A DNA stretch of 64,000 bases from CAVPDG01 sp963702535 (GCA_963702535.1 CAVPDG010000011.1:293813-357812); one strand, 5' to 3'; shown: positions 11,150 to 21,435, counted from the stretch's first letter. Notes: generated by a model not told the origin, from the letters alone. A program made the numbers and translations.

Positions 11150-12562
11150 TCAATAAGCTCCTTTGCGGCGCCACACGGCTGCGATGGTGCGCAGGAGGAT
11201 GGATATATCCAGGAATATGGAATAATTGTCAATATAGTACAGGTCATCCTGGGTGTTCAGGTGCAGCGGGCGATCGCTCCTGCCGTGGATCTGCCACCAG
11301 CCGGTCATGCCGGGCGGCACGGAAAAGCGCTTATGCTGCCAGGGCTGGTATTGTGCAACGACCTCGGGGAGCTCAGGCCTGGGTCCCACCAGGCTCATCT
11401 CGCCGCGCAGGACGTTGAATAACTGAGGCAGCTCATCCAGGCTGGTGCGGCGGAGCGTCTTCCCGATGCGGGTGACGCGGGGATCGTGCTGCGATTTATG
11501 TATGCGGCGCCCCTGGGCGTCGGCTTGCTGCACGAGATGGCGCAAATCCTCTGCGTTCTCGACCATGCTGCGGAATTTATAGAGCGTGAAGATGCGCCCA
11601 TTTTCACCGGCTCGCCTCTGGCGGAAGATGACCGGTCCCGGGCTATCGCGCTGGATCAACACGGCAATCACCCCCATCAGCGGTAAATAGAGCGGGGAAA
11701 GCAGAAGGGTGACGATCAAGTCAAAGCTGCGCTTGACCAGGCGCTGGCTCTCGGTGAGACCCGGGGCGCGCAGGTCGAGCATGGGGATGCCGGCGAACTC
11801 GTCGATGCGGGTTTTGAAGAGGGCAGGTTCAAAGGTGTCGGGGATGACCCAGATTCTCACGGGCAGGAGGGATAACCTGGTGATGAGAAGCATAAGGCTC
11901 TCATCGTCTTTGACAGAGCTCGAGATCACGACATCATCGATCTGCAACTCCCGGATGATTTCTGGAGCGTCTGACAATCCGCCGATGATCTCATAGGGTG
12001 ATGGGCTTGCGCAGGGCTCGTCGCCAATCCAACCGACCAGGGTTAAGCCAAGCTTCTGGTAGGACTGGACATGCTTTGCGATTTCGAGGCTGGCAGGTTC
12101 TGAGCCAACGATCACCACCCGGCGCGGCTGCGCTCCTTGAATGACCCCCAACCTGAAAAAGAGCCGGTACAGGATGCGCCATGCCAGGATTAGCGTATAG
12201 GCAAGAAGGGCGAAGGAGATGAACAGGAAGCGAGATGTTTCGCGGAAGGTCAGGTAAAGAATACCTGCCAGTACGACCGTCGCCAGCAAGGATCCGGCGG
12301 AGAGGCTGGCGATTTCTCTCCACGCCCGGAGATTTCGGCGACCATCGTATACAGAAAACAGGTAAAGCATCCCCGTCCATACGACCGGGAAGGAGAGATA
12401 GACAAGCCAGGGAAGCCGGATGGGTCCCGGGATCAGCTTGACAAAAGCCAGGTTGCTCAGAGCGGGGCGAAAGGACGTGGCAATGGCTAGCGCCGTGGCG
12501 ATCAATGCCGCATCCAGAGCGATGCTGAAGATTGCGAAATCGAGGGAAAACCTTCTCAGCAT
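11150..12562 (-). CDS. Polyprenyl-phosphate sugar-1-phosphate transferase (WbaP/WcaJ type)
   Basis: This protein of about 470 residues initiates exopolysaccharide or O-unit synthesis by moving a sugar phosphate from a nucleotide sugar to undecaprenyl phosphate. It has four N-terminal membrane helices and a CoA-binding-like Rossmann region (RRVVIVGSEPASLEIAKHV). A re-entrant helix (SFDLIVTLLLSPLYLPLMGV) leads to the bacterial sugar transferase domain, with FRQRRAGENGRIFTLYKFR, TSLDELPQLFNVLRGEMSLV and GPRPELP. The ATG at 12562 sits six bases after the stop of the wecG-like gene. A longer frame upstream overlaps that gene and is rejected. The pair looks like the start of a cell-surface polysaccharide pathway. 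Confidence 0.92.
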   Translation of the reverse strand: MLRRFSLDFAIFSIALDAALIATALAIATSFRPALSNLAFVKLIPGPIRLPWLVYLSFPVVWTGMLYLFSVYDGRRNLRAWREIASLSAGSLLATVVLAGILYLTFRETSRFLFISFALLAYTLILAWRILYRLFFRLGVIQGAQPRRVVIVGSEPASLEIAKHVQSYQKLGLTLVGWIGDEPCASPSPYEIIGGLSDAPEIIRELQIDDVVISSSVKDDESLMLLITRLSLLPVRIWVIPDTFEPALFKTRIDEFAGIPMLDLRAPGLTESQRLVKRSFDLIVTLLLSPLYLPLMGVIAVLIQRDSPGPVIFRQRRAGENGRIFTLYKFRSMVENAEDLRHLVQQADAQGRRIHKSQHDPRVTRIGKTLRRTSLDELPQLFNVLRGEMSLVGPRPELPEVVAQYQPWQHKRFSVPPGMTGWWQIHGRSDRPLHLNTQDDLYYIDNYSIFLDISILLRTIAAVWRRKGAY

Positions 12563-12567
12563 GGGCG

Positions 12568-13392
12568 CTAACTCGCCATCCCCAGCCTGTGCTTGAGGAT
12601 CAGGTAAAAGAAATGTGGAATTCCGAGAAGATACCGCCTCCAAAGCCTTCTCGGCTCCCGATATAACCTGCCAGCCCATTCCAAGCCATGTTGCGCCATC
12701 CAGGCAGGCGGACGGCGCTTCGTACCGGAGAGGTAATCCAGGAGGGCGCCAACCGGCAGGGCTACGCTGAGATTGAGCTGGCTCCAATTCTCTGCGAGCC
12801 ATTTTTCTTGCAACGGCATGCCCATTCCCACCAGCAAGAGGTGCGGCACTTGCTCGTTAATGGTGCGCACCAGCTCCTGGTTCTCGGCGCTTGCCTGCCG
12901 GGGGTCAAAAAAGCCATGGTGGACGCCGCAGATTTGCAGATCCGGATGCTCGCGGAGGAGCGCGGCGGCTGCGCCTTCTGCCACCCCGGGCTGACCGCCG
13001 AGGAGGAATATGCGCAGCGCGTTGGCTGCGCAGCCGCCAGCTAAAGAGGATATCCAGTCCGGAGGCGTGGAGCGGTGGCGCAGCGATAAGCCGGCAAGCC
13101 GGGCGCCGAGCAATACGCCAAAGCCATCGCAATAAGCAAGCGTAGCGTTGTTGAAAAAGTCCCGCAGCCAGGGTTGGGCATGCGCCAGGTTAAGGGCGTG
13201 GATGTTGACATAGGCAAAGATGCCGCGATCTCCGGCTTTTACGGTGTCGATGATGGCAGCGACGATCTCCGCAGCAGAAAGGTCAACGAGGCATACGCCT
13301 AACAAAGTGACAGGCGCCGGGGCAGTACCACGGCGCTTCGCGTTGGCGTCTATAAGTCCATCCTCGGAAGAGTTCGTTGGATGCTCGGACAA
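12568..13392 (-). CDS. WecG/TagA/CpsF family glycosyltransferase
   Basis: The protein of about 274 residues carries all hallmarks of the GT26 family: NIHALNLAHAQPWLRDFFN, the YCDGFGV motif, IFLLGGQPGVAEGAA, LLVGMGMPLQEKW and VGALLDYLSGTKRRPPAWM. This family adds a sugar to a lipid-linked acceptor in teichoic-acid or polysaccharide synthesis. There is no ATG near the domain start, so I chose the TTG at 13392, nine bases after AAGGA. A long upstream extension would overlap the divergent aldehyde oxidoreductase and is not protein-like. It probably works on the product of the sugar transferase immediately downstream. Confidence 0.88.
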   Translation of the reverse strand: MSEHPTNSSEDGLIDANAKRRGTAPAPVTLLGVCLVDLSAAEIVAAIIDTVKAGDRGIFAYVNIHALNLAHAQPWLRDFFNNATLAYCDGFGVLLGARLAGLSLRHRSTPPDWISSLAGGCAANALRIFLLGGQPGVAEGAAAALLREHPDLQICGVHHGFFDPRQASAENQELVRTINEQVPHLLLVGMGMPLQEKWLAENWSQLNLSVALPVGALLDYLSGTKRRPPAWMAQHGLEWAGRLYREPRRLWRRYLLGIPHFFYLILKHRLGMAS

Positions 13393-13558
13393 TGGCTGGG
13401 CGTCCTTCCGCGGAGTATGATACTTTTGAAAAAAATTCGCGTCAAGCCTAATACCCCGCTGGCGGATGATATTGTAAAGTGAGCCGGCGGAGTGATCAAA
13501 TAGTCTGGTAAACTGGATGAGAGGACGATTTTGGGCTTGCCAGCCGCATCTGGGTAAA

Positions 13559-15378
13559 ATGCAACCGATCTTAAAGATAGATCTCTCGAGTTCAAGAGCG
13601 GAGACCATCACCATCCCAAAGGAATGGGAAGACGATTTCCTGGGCGGCGCTTCTCTGGCGGCGCGAATATTGTATGGCGAGCTAACCCCAGACCTGGATC
13701 CGCTCTCGCCCGACTGCGCCGCTGTTATTCCTGACCGGTCCATTGACGGGAACTGCCGGACCCGCCGTGGGGAGATTTACCGTATGCGCCCTATCCCCTG
13801 CCACGCGCTTGTGGGGCGAGTTTAACGCCGGCGGCTTTTGGGGACCTGAGCTGCGCAGCGCTGGCTTCGCCGGGGTGTGGATTACAGGCCGCGCCGAGGG
13901 ACCGGTAGTACTCACAATCCGGGATAACGAAGCCAAAATCCACCCTGCGAAGCATTTGTGGGGCATGGATACTTACTCAACCCAGTCCGCAGTAGCCTCC
14001 GAGTGGGGTGGTGGGAAGCCCAGGATTGCCGCCATCGGGCAAGCCGGCGAAGCGCTGATCCCCTTTGCCCTGATCCTGACCGATCACGGCAGGGTGGCAG
14101 GCAGAACCGGCATGGGTGCGGTGATGGGAGCGAAGAATCTAAAGGCGATTCTTGTGGAAGGCAGGGGGCAAATCCCCGTGCACAACCCGGCGGCTTACGC
14201 TGCCTTGCGCTCCGAAGCCAATCGCCAATTGCGAGCGGATGCAGTGACGAAAGTCTTGCACGAGCTGGGCTCAGCCGGGGCAGCGGACTATTTCGATTAC
14301 ATCGGTGAGATGCCGAAACGTTATTTCCAAACGGATACATTCGAAGGGGCAGCCCATATCTCCGGCAGCAGCATCGCTGAGAGCATTTTGGACGGTGTAT
14401 CGACTTGCCATGGGTGCGTGATCGCCTGCGGTCGGGTTGTGCGGTTGGAGGACGGCGCCAGGAGAAAAGGACCCGAATACGAGACGCTGGTCGGATTCGG
14501 ACCGAATTTATGGGTGAGCGATCCCGTGTTTATCACGCGGGTGGGGGAGCTCTGCGACCGCTACGGAATGGATACCATCAGCCTGAGCAATACCATCGGC
14601 CTGGCTTTGACCTTGTACGAGAAGGGGATGATTTCCGATGAGCGATACCGGCGGGCTACAGCTCCATTGGGGAGACCAGTCCACCATTGAAACGCTTGTG
14701 CACCTGACGGCAAAGCGGCAGGGTTTTGGAGCGCAGCTAGCCGAAGGCGCGCTGGCGTTGGGACGCCGCTACGCCGCGCAGGACGAGGCTGTCCAGGTCA
14801 ATGGCTTGGAGGTGGCATATCATGACCCACGCGGCGCATCAGGCATGGCGCTCGTCTATGCCACCTCGCCGCGGGGCGCCTGTCACAACCAATCGGATTA
14901 CTTCCTGGTAGATATTGGACAGGTGGAGCCCGAGATCGGCACCGAGAACCATGCCCGGCTGGGAGGGGCGGAGAAAGCAGCCAGCGTCGCCCGCCATCAA
15001 GATTACAGGACTTTGTTGAATTCCCTGGTCATGTGCATCTTTGCCAACGTCCCTGCGGGGATGGTGGCTGCCCTGATCAACTCGGCATGTGGGCTGGATT
15101 GGACTGTAGCGGATATGATCCAGGCAGGCGAACGCGCCTGGAATCTAAAACGGGCGATCAACAACCGCCTGGGATTGCGAAGAAGCAATGACCGGTTGCC
15201 CAAACCGTTGCTGACACCGTACGCGGATGGAGGAAAGGATGCCTCCGGATTTGTACCGGATATCCAGGGGATGTTATCTGCATATTACCGGGTGCGCGGT
15301 TGGGATGAGGCAACCGGTTTTCCGAGCCGGGAGAAGCTTACCGGGCTGGGGTTGGGCTGGATAAAGGATGACCTGTGA
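13559..15378 (+). CDS. Aldehyde ferredoxin oxidoreductase (tungsten/molybdopterin), frame-broken
   Basis: The enzyme oxidises aldehydes to carboxylic acids with ferredoxin as acceptor, using a bis-pterin tungsten cofactor and one 4Fe-4S cluster. The N-terminus (DDFLGGASLAARILY), the pterin-binding region (GPLTGTAGPAVGRF) and the CxxCxxxC cluster motif (CHGCVIAC) are present, with the fourth Cys in MCIFANVPAG. Two single-base insertions break the frame, near 13718 and near 14635. Removing them gives 605 residues, the normal size for the family. No pterin or tungstate uptake genes are nearby, so the cofactor must be supplied from elsewhere. The last codons overlap a possible GTG of the next gene. 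Confidence 0.9.
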
Positions 15379-15443
15379 TCCGCGGAGTCGAGTACCTGCG
15401 GATACAGAACTCAATAGCAGGTGAAGAGAGGAAACAGCATGAA

Positions 15444-17084
15444 GTGACGAAGTATGTGAGCGTTGCAGAAATGGTTGCTATCGAGAAGGAAGCGGATGCC
15501 AGCGGGCTATCTTATGCGCAGATGATGGAAAACGCGGGCGCCGGGTTGGCAAATGTCGTTGCCCGGGAGTATGCTGCCTATTCCGAGCGCGGCGTACTCG
15601 GATGGGTAGGATCTGGGAACAATGGTGGGGACACGCTGGTGGCGCTTGCCCACCTGGCGCAGAGGGGCTGGCGGGCGACGGCATATCTCATCCGGCAGCG
15701 AGCGCAGGATGACCCCTTAGTCACGCGCTTCCAAGATGCAGGTGGGAAGGTCTTTACCCATTGATATCGATCCTGATCTCCAGGTTTTGGGCGCTGAGAT
15801 TCATGGACACGCCGTGTTCCTGGACGGTATCCTGGGTACGGGGATCAAGCTGCCGGTAAAGCCGGACCTGGCGCAGGTGATGGCATTTATTCGTGAGGCA
15901 GTCAGTAAGGTGGAGGATGGGCATGTGGTCGCTGTGGATTGTCCGTCTGGCGTGGATTGTGATACCGGCGAGGCGCCGCCTGAATGCATTCCGGCAGAGC
16001 TGACGGTGACGATGGCGGCGATCAAACAGGGCTTGCTGCACTTCCCGGCGTACCAGCTGGCAGGCAGGATCGAGCTGGTAGGGATCGGATTAGGGGAAGG
16101 TCACGCTGTACCCGAAAGCCTGGGAGGCAATTCGCCGTGTAGTCCCAGATGCCGAGATGGTGAGAGACGCCCTTCCCGAGCGCCCTTTGAACGCGCACAA
16201 GGGGACATTTGGCACGGCTCTCATTGTTGCCGGCTCCATTAATTACACGGGCGCAGCCTGGCTCGCCGGTAAGGCTGCCTATAAGAGTGGCGCCGGGCTG
16301 GTGACCATGGCGGTGCCCCAATCCCTGCACACCACCCTCGCCGGACAGTTCCCGGAGGCGACATGGCTCCTGCTGCCTGATGAGATGGGAGTGATCGCTG
16401 CGGATGCTGGCGCTGTGCTGCGCCAGGGGTTTGCCCGAGCCACTGCCCTGCTGGTAGGTCCGGGTTTCGGAACGGAGGAGACCACCAGGCATTTTATCGA
16501 TAACCTGTTCTCAGGCGGGAAGCAGGGTAAGCGAAGCGGCATGGGTCTTGTGCCAGCGCAAAAAATGGGGGGGTTGGGGGAGATGGCGGGTCTGCCCCCG
16601 CTGGTACTAGATGCAGATGGGTTGAAGCTCACAGCTCAGCTAGCGGATTGGTCGAAAAGGCTGCCGGTATTATCGGTTTTAACTCCACATCCGGGAGAAA
16701 TGTCCGTCCTGACCGGTCTGCCGGTCGCAGAGATCCAGAGCAATCGGGTGGCGATCGCCGAGACAATATGCTCAAGAGTGGGGGCACGTCATCGTACTGA
16801 AAGGCGCGTTTACCGTAATCGCTGCTCCCAACGGAGATACTGCCGTGATTCCGATCGCCACGCCCGCGCTGGCACGCGCAGGCACCGGTGATGTACTGGC
16901 AGGATTGATTGTGGGCTTGCGGGCGCAGGGTATGGATGCCTTCTCCGCAGCGGTGGCAGGCGCATGGCTACATGCTCAAGCGGGATTGAAAGCGGCTGCG
17001 CGGTTGGGCAGCAGCACGGCCGTATTGGCTGGCGATGTGCTTGAGAATGTGCAATGGGTGATAGCGGATCTAAATCCTAAATGA
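15444..17084 (+). CDS. nnr: Bifunctional NAD(P)HX repair enzyme Nnr (frame-broken)
   Basis: The N-terminal half is the NAD(P)HX epimerase (YjeF_N), with ENAGAGLANVV, GSGNNGGDTLVALAHL and VDCPSGVDCDTG. The C-terminal half is the ADP/ATP-dependent dehydratase, with KGTFGTALIVAGS, VGPGFGTEE, LTPHPGEM, VLKGAF and RAGTGDVLAG. Together they repair hydrated NADH and NADPH. Three one-base insertions interrupt it: an extra C near 15759, an extra A near 16114 and one near 16775. Their removal gives 545 residues, as expected for a fused Nnr. The GTG at 15444 was chosen because conserved sequence (VSVAEMVAIEK) begins there. A terminator follows at 17094. Confidence 0.9.
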
Positions 17085-17093
17085 TTTAGGAAT

Positions 17094-17128
17094 AAAAAAT
17101 GGTGTGCAGACTGGGCGCGCCATTTTTT
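17094..17128 (+). terminator. Terminator after nnr
   Basis: A 14-base stem (17094-17107 with 17115-17128, two G-T pairs) begins with six A and ends with six T, so it could act on either strand. It ends the aldehyde oxidoreductase-nnr unit. Confidence 0.75.
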
Positions 17129-17141
17129 AGTTTTCACTAGC

Positions 17142-17178
17142 GATAAACAATCCCGCAAAGCGTCTTTGCGGGATTGTT
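17142..17178 (-). terminator. Terminator after the YtxH-like gene
   Basis: A perfect 15-base stem (17146-17160 with 17164-17178) has a three-base loop. On the minus strand TTTAT follows, about 40 bases past the ytxH-like stop. Together with the nnr terminator it separates two convergent genes. Confidence 0.75.
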
Positions 17179-17216
17179 GGTTAACAAATGGGATGCTTTT
17201 TCTGGTTCGAGGGAGC

Positions 17217-17558
17217 TTATTCTGCCGGAGCGGCAGCTTCCCCGCCAGGCAGCTGTTCTTCAAGAACCACTTTCTGCCGTTTGGTCAGCTTGGATAACTC
17301 ATCCGCTCGGTTCTTGACATCGGCAAGAGCGGCGTCAGCCCGGACACGGGCATCTTCGAGCGCCTGCTCGGTGCGAATACGCGCTTCATCGACGGTTTCA
17401 GCGGCTTTATCTTTCAGTTCGATGCTTTTATCCTTGATATAGGCGCGGGTCTCCAGGCCAGATTGGGGCGCGTACAGCAACGCTACTGCCGCGCCGACCA
17501 AGCCGCCGACCACAAACCCGACTAAAAATGCGCCAAAGCTTTGATCTTGATCAGACAT
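17217..17558 (-). CDS. YtxH-domain protein
   Basis: This 113-residue protein has one N-terminal membrane helix carrying the YtxH pattern (GFVVGGLVGAAVALLYAPQSG) and a long charged, probably coiled-coil tail rich in Ala, Glu, Arg and Lys. YtxH proteins are small, often stress-linked membrane proteins without a known activity. It follows the DUF948-like gene by 18 bases and is likely cotranscribed with it; the same pairing is common in low-GC Gram-positive bacteria. Confidence 0.82.
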   Translation of the reverse strand: MSDQDQSFGAFLVGFVVGGLVGAAVALLYAPQSGLETRAYIKDKSIELKDKAAETVDEARIRTEQALEDARVRADAALADVKNRADELSKLTKRQKVVLEEQLPGGEAAAPAE

Positions 17559-17576
17559 GTTTCACTCTCCTTGGGG

Positions 17577-18045
17577 TTATTTATTCTTCTGCCGACTACG
17601 AGTTAAGCCAAGTACTGCCAATGCTTTTGTGATCCCTGCCATGTACTCATTCATCTTGATCACCGGCTCAACAACGTTTTCGCTGAGGAAGGCAGTCGTC
17701 CCTCTCAGCGTGCTGACCGTTTCATTGGTTGAGTCAAGGATCGGTTGAATGTCGTTTTGCAGCAGATTGATCAGTCTCGCCAACTGGATAATCAAGACGA
17801 CGAGGATGATGCCTAAAAATAATGATTGCAATGCCATGAAGATGATGAAAACATCCTTTGATTTTGGCGGTATCCGTTGTGGGCTGAAGCAGGAACCAGA
17901 TACTGGCAATAATCAGGAGGAGCAAAATAACTGCAGCGACAATCACGCCGATCATGATGAGGCGCTGTCGCTTAAGCTCTTCCGATGGTGAGTTTTCGGG
18001 GGGTGTTGTAGCGGGTAGGGCGAGAGGTTGTTCCCCGGTCTCCAT
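17577..18045 (-). CDS. Small membrane protein, DUF948-like (frame-broken)
   Basis: An N-terminal charged segment is followed by a strong helix (IMIGVIVAAVILLLLIIASI), then a second one (IFMALQSLFLGIILVVLIIQ). The soluble tail has the pattern LINLLQNDIQPILDSTNETV seen in DUF948 and related proteins. The frame changes near 17860, within AAAGGATG, by one inserted base; without it the two segments join as one protein of about 155 residues. The function is unknown. It is probably cotranscribed with the YtxH-like gene downstream. Confidence 0.65.
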
Positions 18046-18151
18046 AGTACATACATTCTACCACAAGAATGAATTTCTGCTTTTTTCTTTGTGTGAAATG
18101 GGTTGTTCTTTTCGCTGAGACCCGGAATATTGCACTCAAAAATAAAACCAC

Positions 18152-18180
18152 TTGACTTCTATGAGAAATTCTTGTACAGT
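18152..18180 (+). promoter_or_regulatory. Promoter of the lrp-like gene
   Basis: TTGACT (18152-18157), a 17-base spacer and TACAGT (18175-18180) form a near-consensus sigma-70 type promoter 42 bases ahead of the Lrp-type regulator. It may drive the whole amino-acid cluster. Confidence 0.6.
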
Positions 18181-18222
18181 ATATGTGGCGCCTGTCGTAT
18201 TCGGAAAAGATATCCAAATAAT

Positions 18223-18705
18223 ATGTATAAAATCGACAAAACAGATCATCAAATCGTCGAACTACTCATGGTCGATGGACGAGCATCCGCCGCCGAAATT
18301 GCCCGAAATATTGGGGGTATCTCGGAGCGCGTCGTGCGCTACCGGATTGACCGAATGATTGCTGAGGGGATCATCCGGATTTGCGCCATCCCGGATCCGA
18401 AAGCGCTGGGCTATGCAGTTGTCGCGGATGTGTTCATTGAGGCGGATGCGAACCTGATCCAGGAGATTGCCAGGCAGCTTGTGGCTTATGAATTCATCAG
18501 TTACGTTGCCTGTTCGATTGGTGAGAAGGATATCAGTGTGCAAGTCGTCGCTCGGGATAGCGATGAGGTATTCCGGTTAGCCACGGATGTAATCGGCAAA
18601 ATTCCCGGCGTACGCAAGACAACGACATCCATCGTACCTATCACATTGAAGGATGTTTACGATTGGAAAATCCCTGACCCCGTTTGGCAATCCGGCGAGG
18701 GGTAG
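18223..18705 (+). CDS. Lrp/AsnC family transcriptional regulator
   Basis: This 160-residue protein has an N-terminal winged helix (TDHQIVELLMVDGRASAAEI, then VRYRIDRMIAEGII) and a C-terminal RAM/ligand domain (VVADVFIEADANLIQEIARQ, VACSIGEKDISVQV). Lrp-type proteins sense amino acids and control neighbouring metabolic genes. The ATG at 18223 is taken because MYKIDKTDHQIV begins the helix-turn-helix directly. It lies 80 bases ahead of three aminotransferases, a dehydrogenase and a permease on the same strand, and is the obvious candidate regulator of that cluster. Confidence 0.92.
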   Translation: MYKIDKTDHQIVELLMVDGRASAAEIARNIGGISERVVRYRIDRMIAEGIIRICAIPDPKALGYAVVADVFIEADANLIQEIARQLVAYEFISYVACSIGEKDISVQVVARDSDEVFRLATDVIGKIPGVRKTTTSIVPITLKDVYDWKIPDPVWQSGEG

Positions 18706-18785
18706 TCCGGTTTCTGGTCGAGGATTATCATCGTTCGCTTTTTCCAGCAATTCGAGTTCAATTCCGAAATTCGAGAGGTGGATGA

Positions 18786-20105
18786 ATGTCTGAAACAGGA
18801 AAAAAACAAGTAGACGGCGATGAAGTGGTCAGACTGAGCCGCCAGCATGTGTTCTTCTCATGGTCTGTGCAGAACACAGTCGCGCCCATCCCGGTTGTGA
18901 AGGGAGAGGGGATCTACTTCTGGGATGCGTATGGGAAGCGCTATATCGATTTTTCAGCGCAATTGATCAGCCTGAACACAGGCTACCAGCACCCCAAGGT
19001 GGTGGCGGCGATCCAGGAACAGGCGGCGATGTTGTGCGCGGCTCATCCCAACATGGCAACCGAGCCAAAAGCGCGGCTGGCTGAGATGGTCGCGGAAGTG
19101 GCGCCTGGCGATCTAAACAAGATCTTCTTCACACTTGGCGGCGCAGAAGCGAATGAGAATGCGATCAAGTTCGCCCGGCAGTATACCGGCAAGCAAAAAA
19201 TTCTGGCGCGGTACATTTCCTATCATGGGGCAACGCACGGGGCGATCACGTTGAGCGGTGATTACCGCCGCCCTCCGGTCGAGCCAGGCATACCCGGCGT
19301 TGTGCATGTCTTCGACCCGTACTGCTACCGCTGTTTGTTCGGTTATACGCGCGAGACCTGCCACCGGGAGTGCATCACCCATATTGAGAAAGTCATCCAA
19401 TACGAGAATCCCGACACCGTCGCCGCCTTGTTCATGGAAGGAGTGACAGGCTCGAACGGCATTCTGGTCCCACCGGATGATTACTGGCCGCGACTGAGGG
19501 AGATCACGCAGAAATACGGGATTCTCCTGGTGTCGGACGAAGTGATGAGCGGATTTGGACGCACTGGCGAGTGGTTTGCCGTGGATCACTGGGGTGTCGT
19601 TCCAGACATCATGACGATTGCAAAGGGGCTGACATCCGGATACGTCCCGTTAGGGGGTGTGGTGGTGTCAGATGCGATCGCCCGTTATTTTGATGACAAA
19701 ATGCTCTACATGGGCTTGACGTATTATGGGCACCCGCTCGCCTGCGCCGCCGGTATTGCAACGCTCAACGTTTACAAAGAGGAGAATTTGATCGAGAAAA
19801 GTAAGCGACTGGGCGAGCTTCTCCAGCATGAGCTGGATGAGATTAAGAGCCGGCATGAAGTGGTGGGCGACGTGCGCTCGATTGGGCTCTTCTCGGTCAT
19901 TGAGCTTGTCTCGGATCGGGCGAGCAAGGAGCCGCTCGGGCAGGATGCCATGAACCAGATCCGTAAAGAGCTGCTCGAGGCTGGGCTGTCTACGTATATC
20001 AATAAGAATATGGTTTTTGCCTGCCCGCCGCTGGTTATTTCACAAGAAGAATTGCTGTTCGGACTGCGGCTCGTTGAAAACGCCATTTCTCCATTCGATC
20101 GATAA
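18786..20105 (+). CDS. Class III PLP-dependent aminotransferase (omega-amino acid type)
   Basis: This 439-residue fold-type I enzyme of the ornithine/omega-amino acid group has LGGAEANENAIKFAR (cofactor phosphate contact), YHGATHGA, the aspartate in LLVSDEVMSGFGRTG and the Schiff-base lysine K280 in IAKGLTSGYVPLGG. A Cys-rich insertion (YCYRCLFGYTRETCHREC), as in taurine- or beta-alanine-pyruvate-type members, is notable. The substrate cannot be read from sequence. It is first of the structural genes after the Lrp-type regulator, with a 16-base gap to the next aminotransferase. Confidence 0.9.
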   Translation: MSETGKKQVDGDEVVRLSRQHVFFSWSVQNTVAPIPVVKGEGIYFWDAYGKRYIDFSAQLISLNTGYQHPKVVAAIQEQAAMLCAAHPNMATEPKARLAEMVAEVAPGDLNKIFFTLGGAEANENAIKFARQYTGKQKILARYISYHGATHGAITLSGDYRRPPVEPGIPGVVHVFDPYCYRCLFGYTRETCHRECITHIEKVIQYENPDTVAALFMEGVTGSNGILVPPDDYWPRLREITQKYGILLVSDEVMSGFGRTGEWFAVDHWGVVPDIMTIAKGLTSGYVPLGGVVVSDAIARYFDDKMLYMGLTYYGHPLACAAGIATLNVYKEENLIEKSKRLGELLQHELDEIKSRHEVVGDVRSIGLFSVIELVSDRASKEPLGQDAMNQIRKELLEAGLSTYINKNMVFACPPLVISQEELLFGLRLVENAISPFDR

Positions 20106-20121
20106 AAAGAGGCAGAAGATC

Positions 20122-21435
20122 ATGGATAAAAATACCCAACAAACTCAGGCTGCGTTCCGGCGCGCCAACAAGGTTATGCCTTTTGGCGTATCGTCCAATT
20201 TCCGCTATTGGGGCGAAGAGACGCCGGTGATCTCGCGCGCCAAAGGCGCATATGTCTTCGACGTAGATGGGAATCGGTATATTGATTACCGGCTGGCATT
20301 TGGACCCATCATCCTGGGGCATGCTGATGAGCGTGTGAACCAGCGCATTGTCCAATCGATCGAGAATGGAGTGCTTTTCGCGCACACCCACTTATTGGAG
20401 ATTGATGTCGCCGAGCGCATGGTACGCATGTGTCCTGGTCTGGACATGGTACGCTTCGCCAACTCCGGAACAGAGGCAACCATGCACGCTTTGCGGGTTG
20501 CGCGCGCCTATACCAACCGGGAGAAATACATCAAGTTCGAAGGAGGCTACCACGGTTTTTATGACTACGCCCTCTTTTCCACAGCCTATACCGCGGGAGG
20601 CTCGATCGGGTCCAGGCGCAGTCCGATCGCGGTACAGAACTCTTCCGGCATTCCCAGGGCGCTAGGCGACCTGGTGTATATCGTACCGTACAACGATTTC
20701 GAGATACTGGAGCAGACCGTGCGCGCCAAATGGGGTGAGATTGCCGCCATCCTGGTAGAACCGATCGCCGGTAATATGACCAGCATTTTGCCGGTGAAGG
20801 GATGGCTGGAGCATATCCGCAAGCTTTGTGACGAATACGGCATCGTGATGATCATGGATGAGGTCAAGACGGGATTCCGCATAGCGAAGGGAGGCGCAAC
20901 AGAATACTTTGGAGTCAAAGGCGACTTGATGACGTATGCCAAGTCCCTGGCGAACGGGTATCCCTTGGCGGCTTTCGGCGGGAAGCGGGAAGTGATGAAC
21001 GTGATCGAACCGGGGAAAGTAGCACAGGGGGGCACTTATTGCGGCAATGGTGTCGGCACAGCCGCGGCGATCGCTACGCTCGAGATCCTGGAGAACACCA
21101 ATGCATTGGAAGTAATCGCACAGCGGGGGGAAAGGTTGATGGATGGGATCCACACCGTCTTGATGGAAGCTGAGATCGAGCACGCCATCACAGGGGTGCC
21201 CTCGATGTTCTCCTTTGTGCTCGGTGTTGAGCAAGCCCCGCGCGAGTACAGGGATGTGATTGCAGCCGATCTGGAGTATTACGAGCTCATCCAGATGGGA
21301 ATGCGCAAGCGGGGGATAGAGTACGAGCTCGACGCAAAAGAACCCTGGTTTTTGTGTGAGGCGCATACCGACGGGGACATCGATGAGACGCTCTACGCCT
21401 TGCGGGATACATTGAAAGAAGTAAAAGGAAAATGA
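20122..21435 (+). CDS. Class III aminotransferase, glutamate-1-semialdehyde aminomutase-like
   Basis: This 437-residue enzyme starts at the ATG at 20122 with AGAGG upstream. The pattern (RANKVMPFGVSSNFRYW, GPIILGHADERV, FANSGTEATMHALRVAR, MIMDEVKTGFR, K274 in YAKSLANGYPLAAFGG) is closest to the HemL subgroup. The setting in a catabolic cluster rather than beside haem genes argues for a transaminase acting on another amino compound. It follows the previous aminotransferase closely and precedes the saccharopine-dehydrogenase-like gene by 47 bases. Confidence 0.88.
   Translation: MDKNTQQTQAAFRRANKVMPFGVSSNFRYWGEETPVISRAKGAYVFDVDGNRYIDYRLAFGPIILGHADERVNQRIVQSIENGVLFAHTHLLEIDVAERMVRMCPGLDMVRFANSGTEATMHALRVARAYTNREKYIKFEGGYHGFYDYALFSTAYTAGGSIGSRRSPIAVQNSSGIPRALGDLVYIVPYNDFEILEQTVRAKWGEIAAILVEPIAGNMTSILPVKGWLEHIRKLCDEYGIVMIMDEVKTGFRIAKGGATEYFGVKGDLMTYAKSLANGYPLAAFGGKREVMNVIEPGKVAQGGTYCGNGVGTAAAIATLEILENTNALEVIAQRGERLMDGIHTVLMEAEIEHAITGVPSMFSFVLGVEQAPREYRDVIAADLEYYELIQMGMRKRGIEYELDAKEPWFLCEAHTDGDIDETLYALRDTLKEVKGK

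Noticed and set aside
13559..17084. Aldehyde oxidoreductase and nnr as pseudogenes
   Set aside because: All breaks are one-base insertions and the motifs on each side are intact; repaired lengths match the families.
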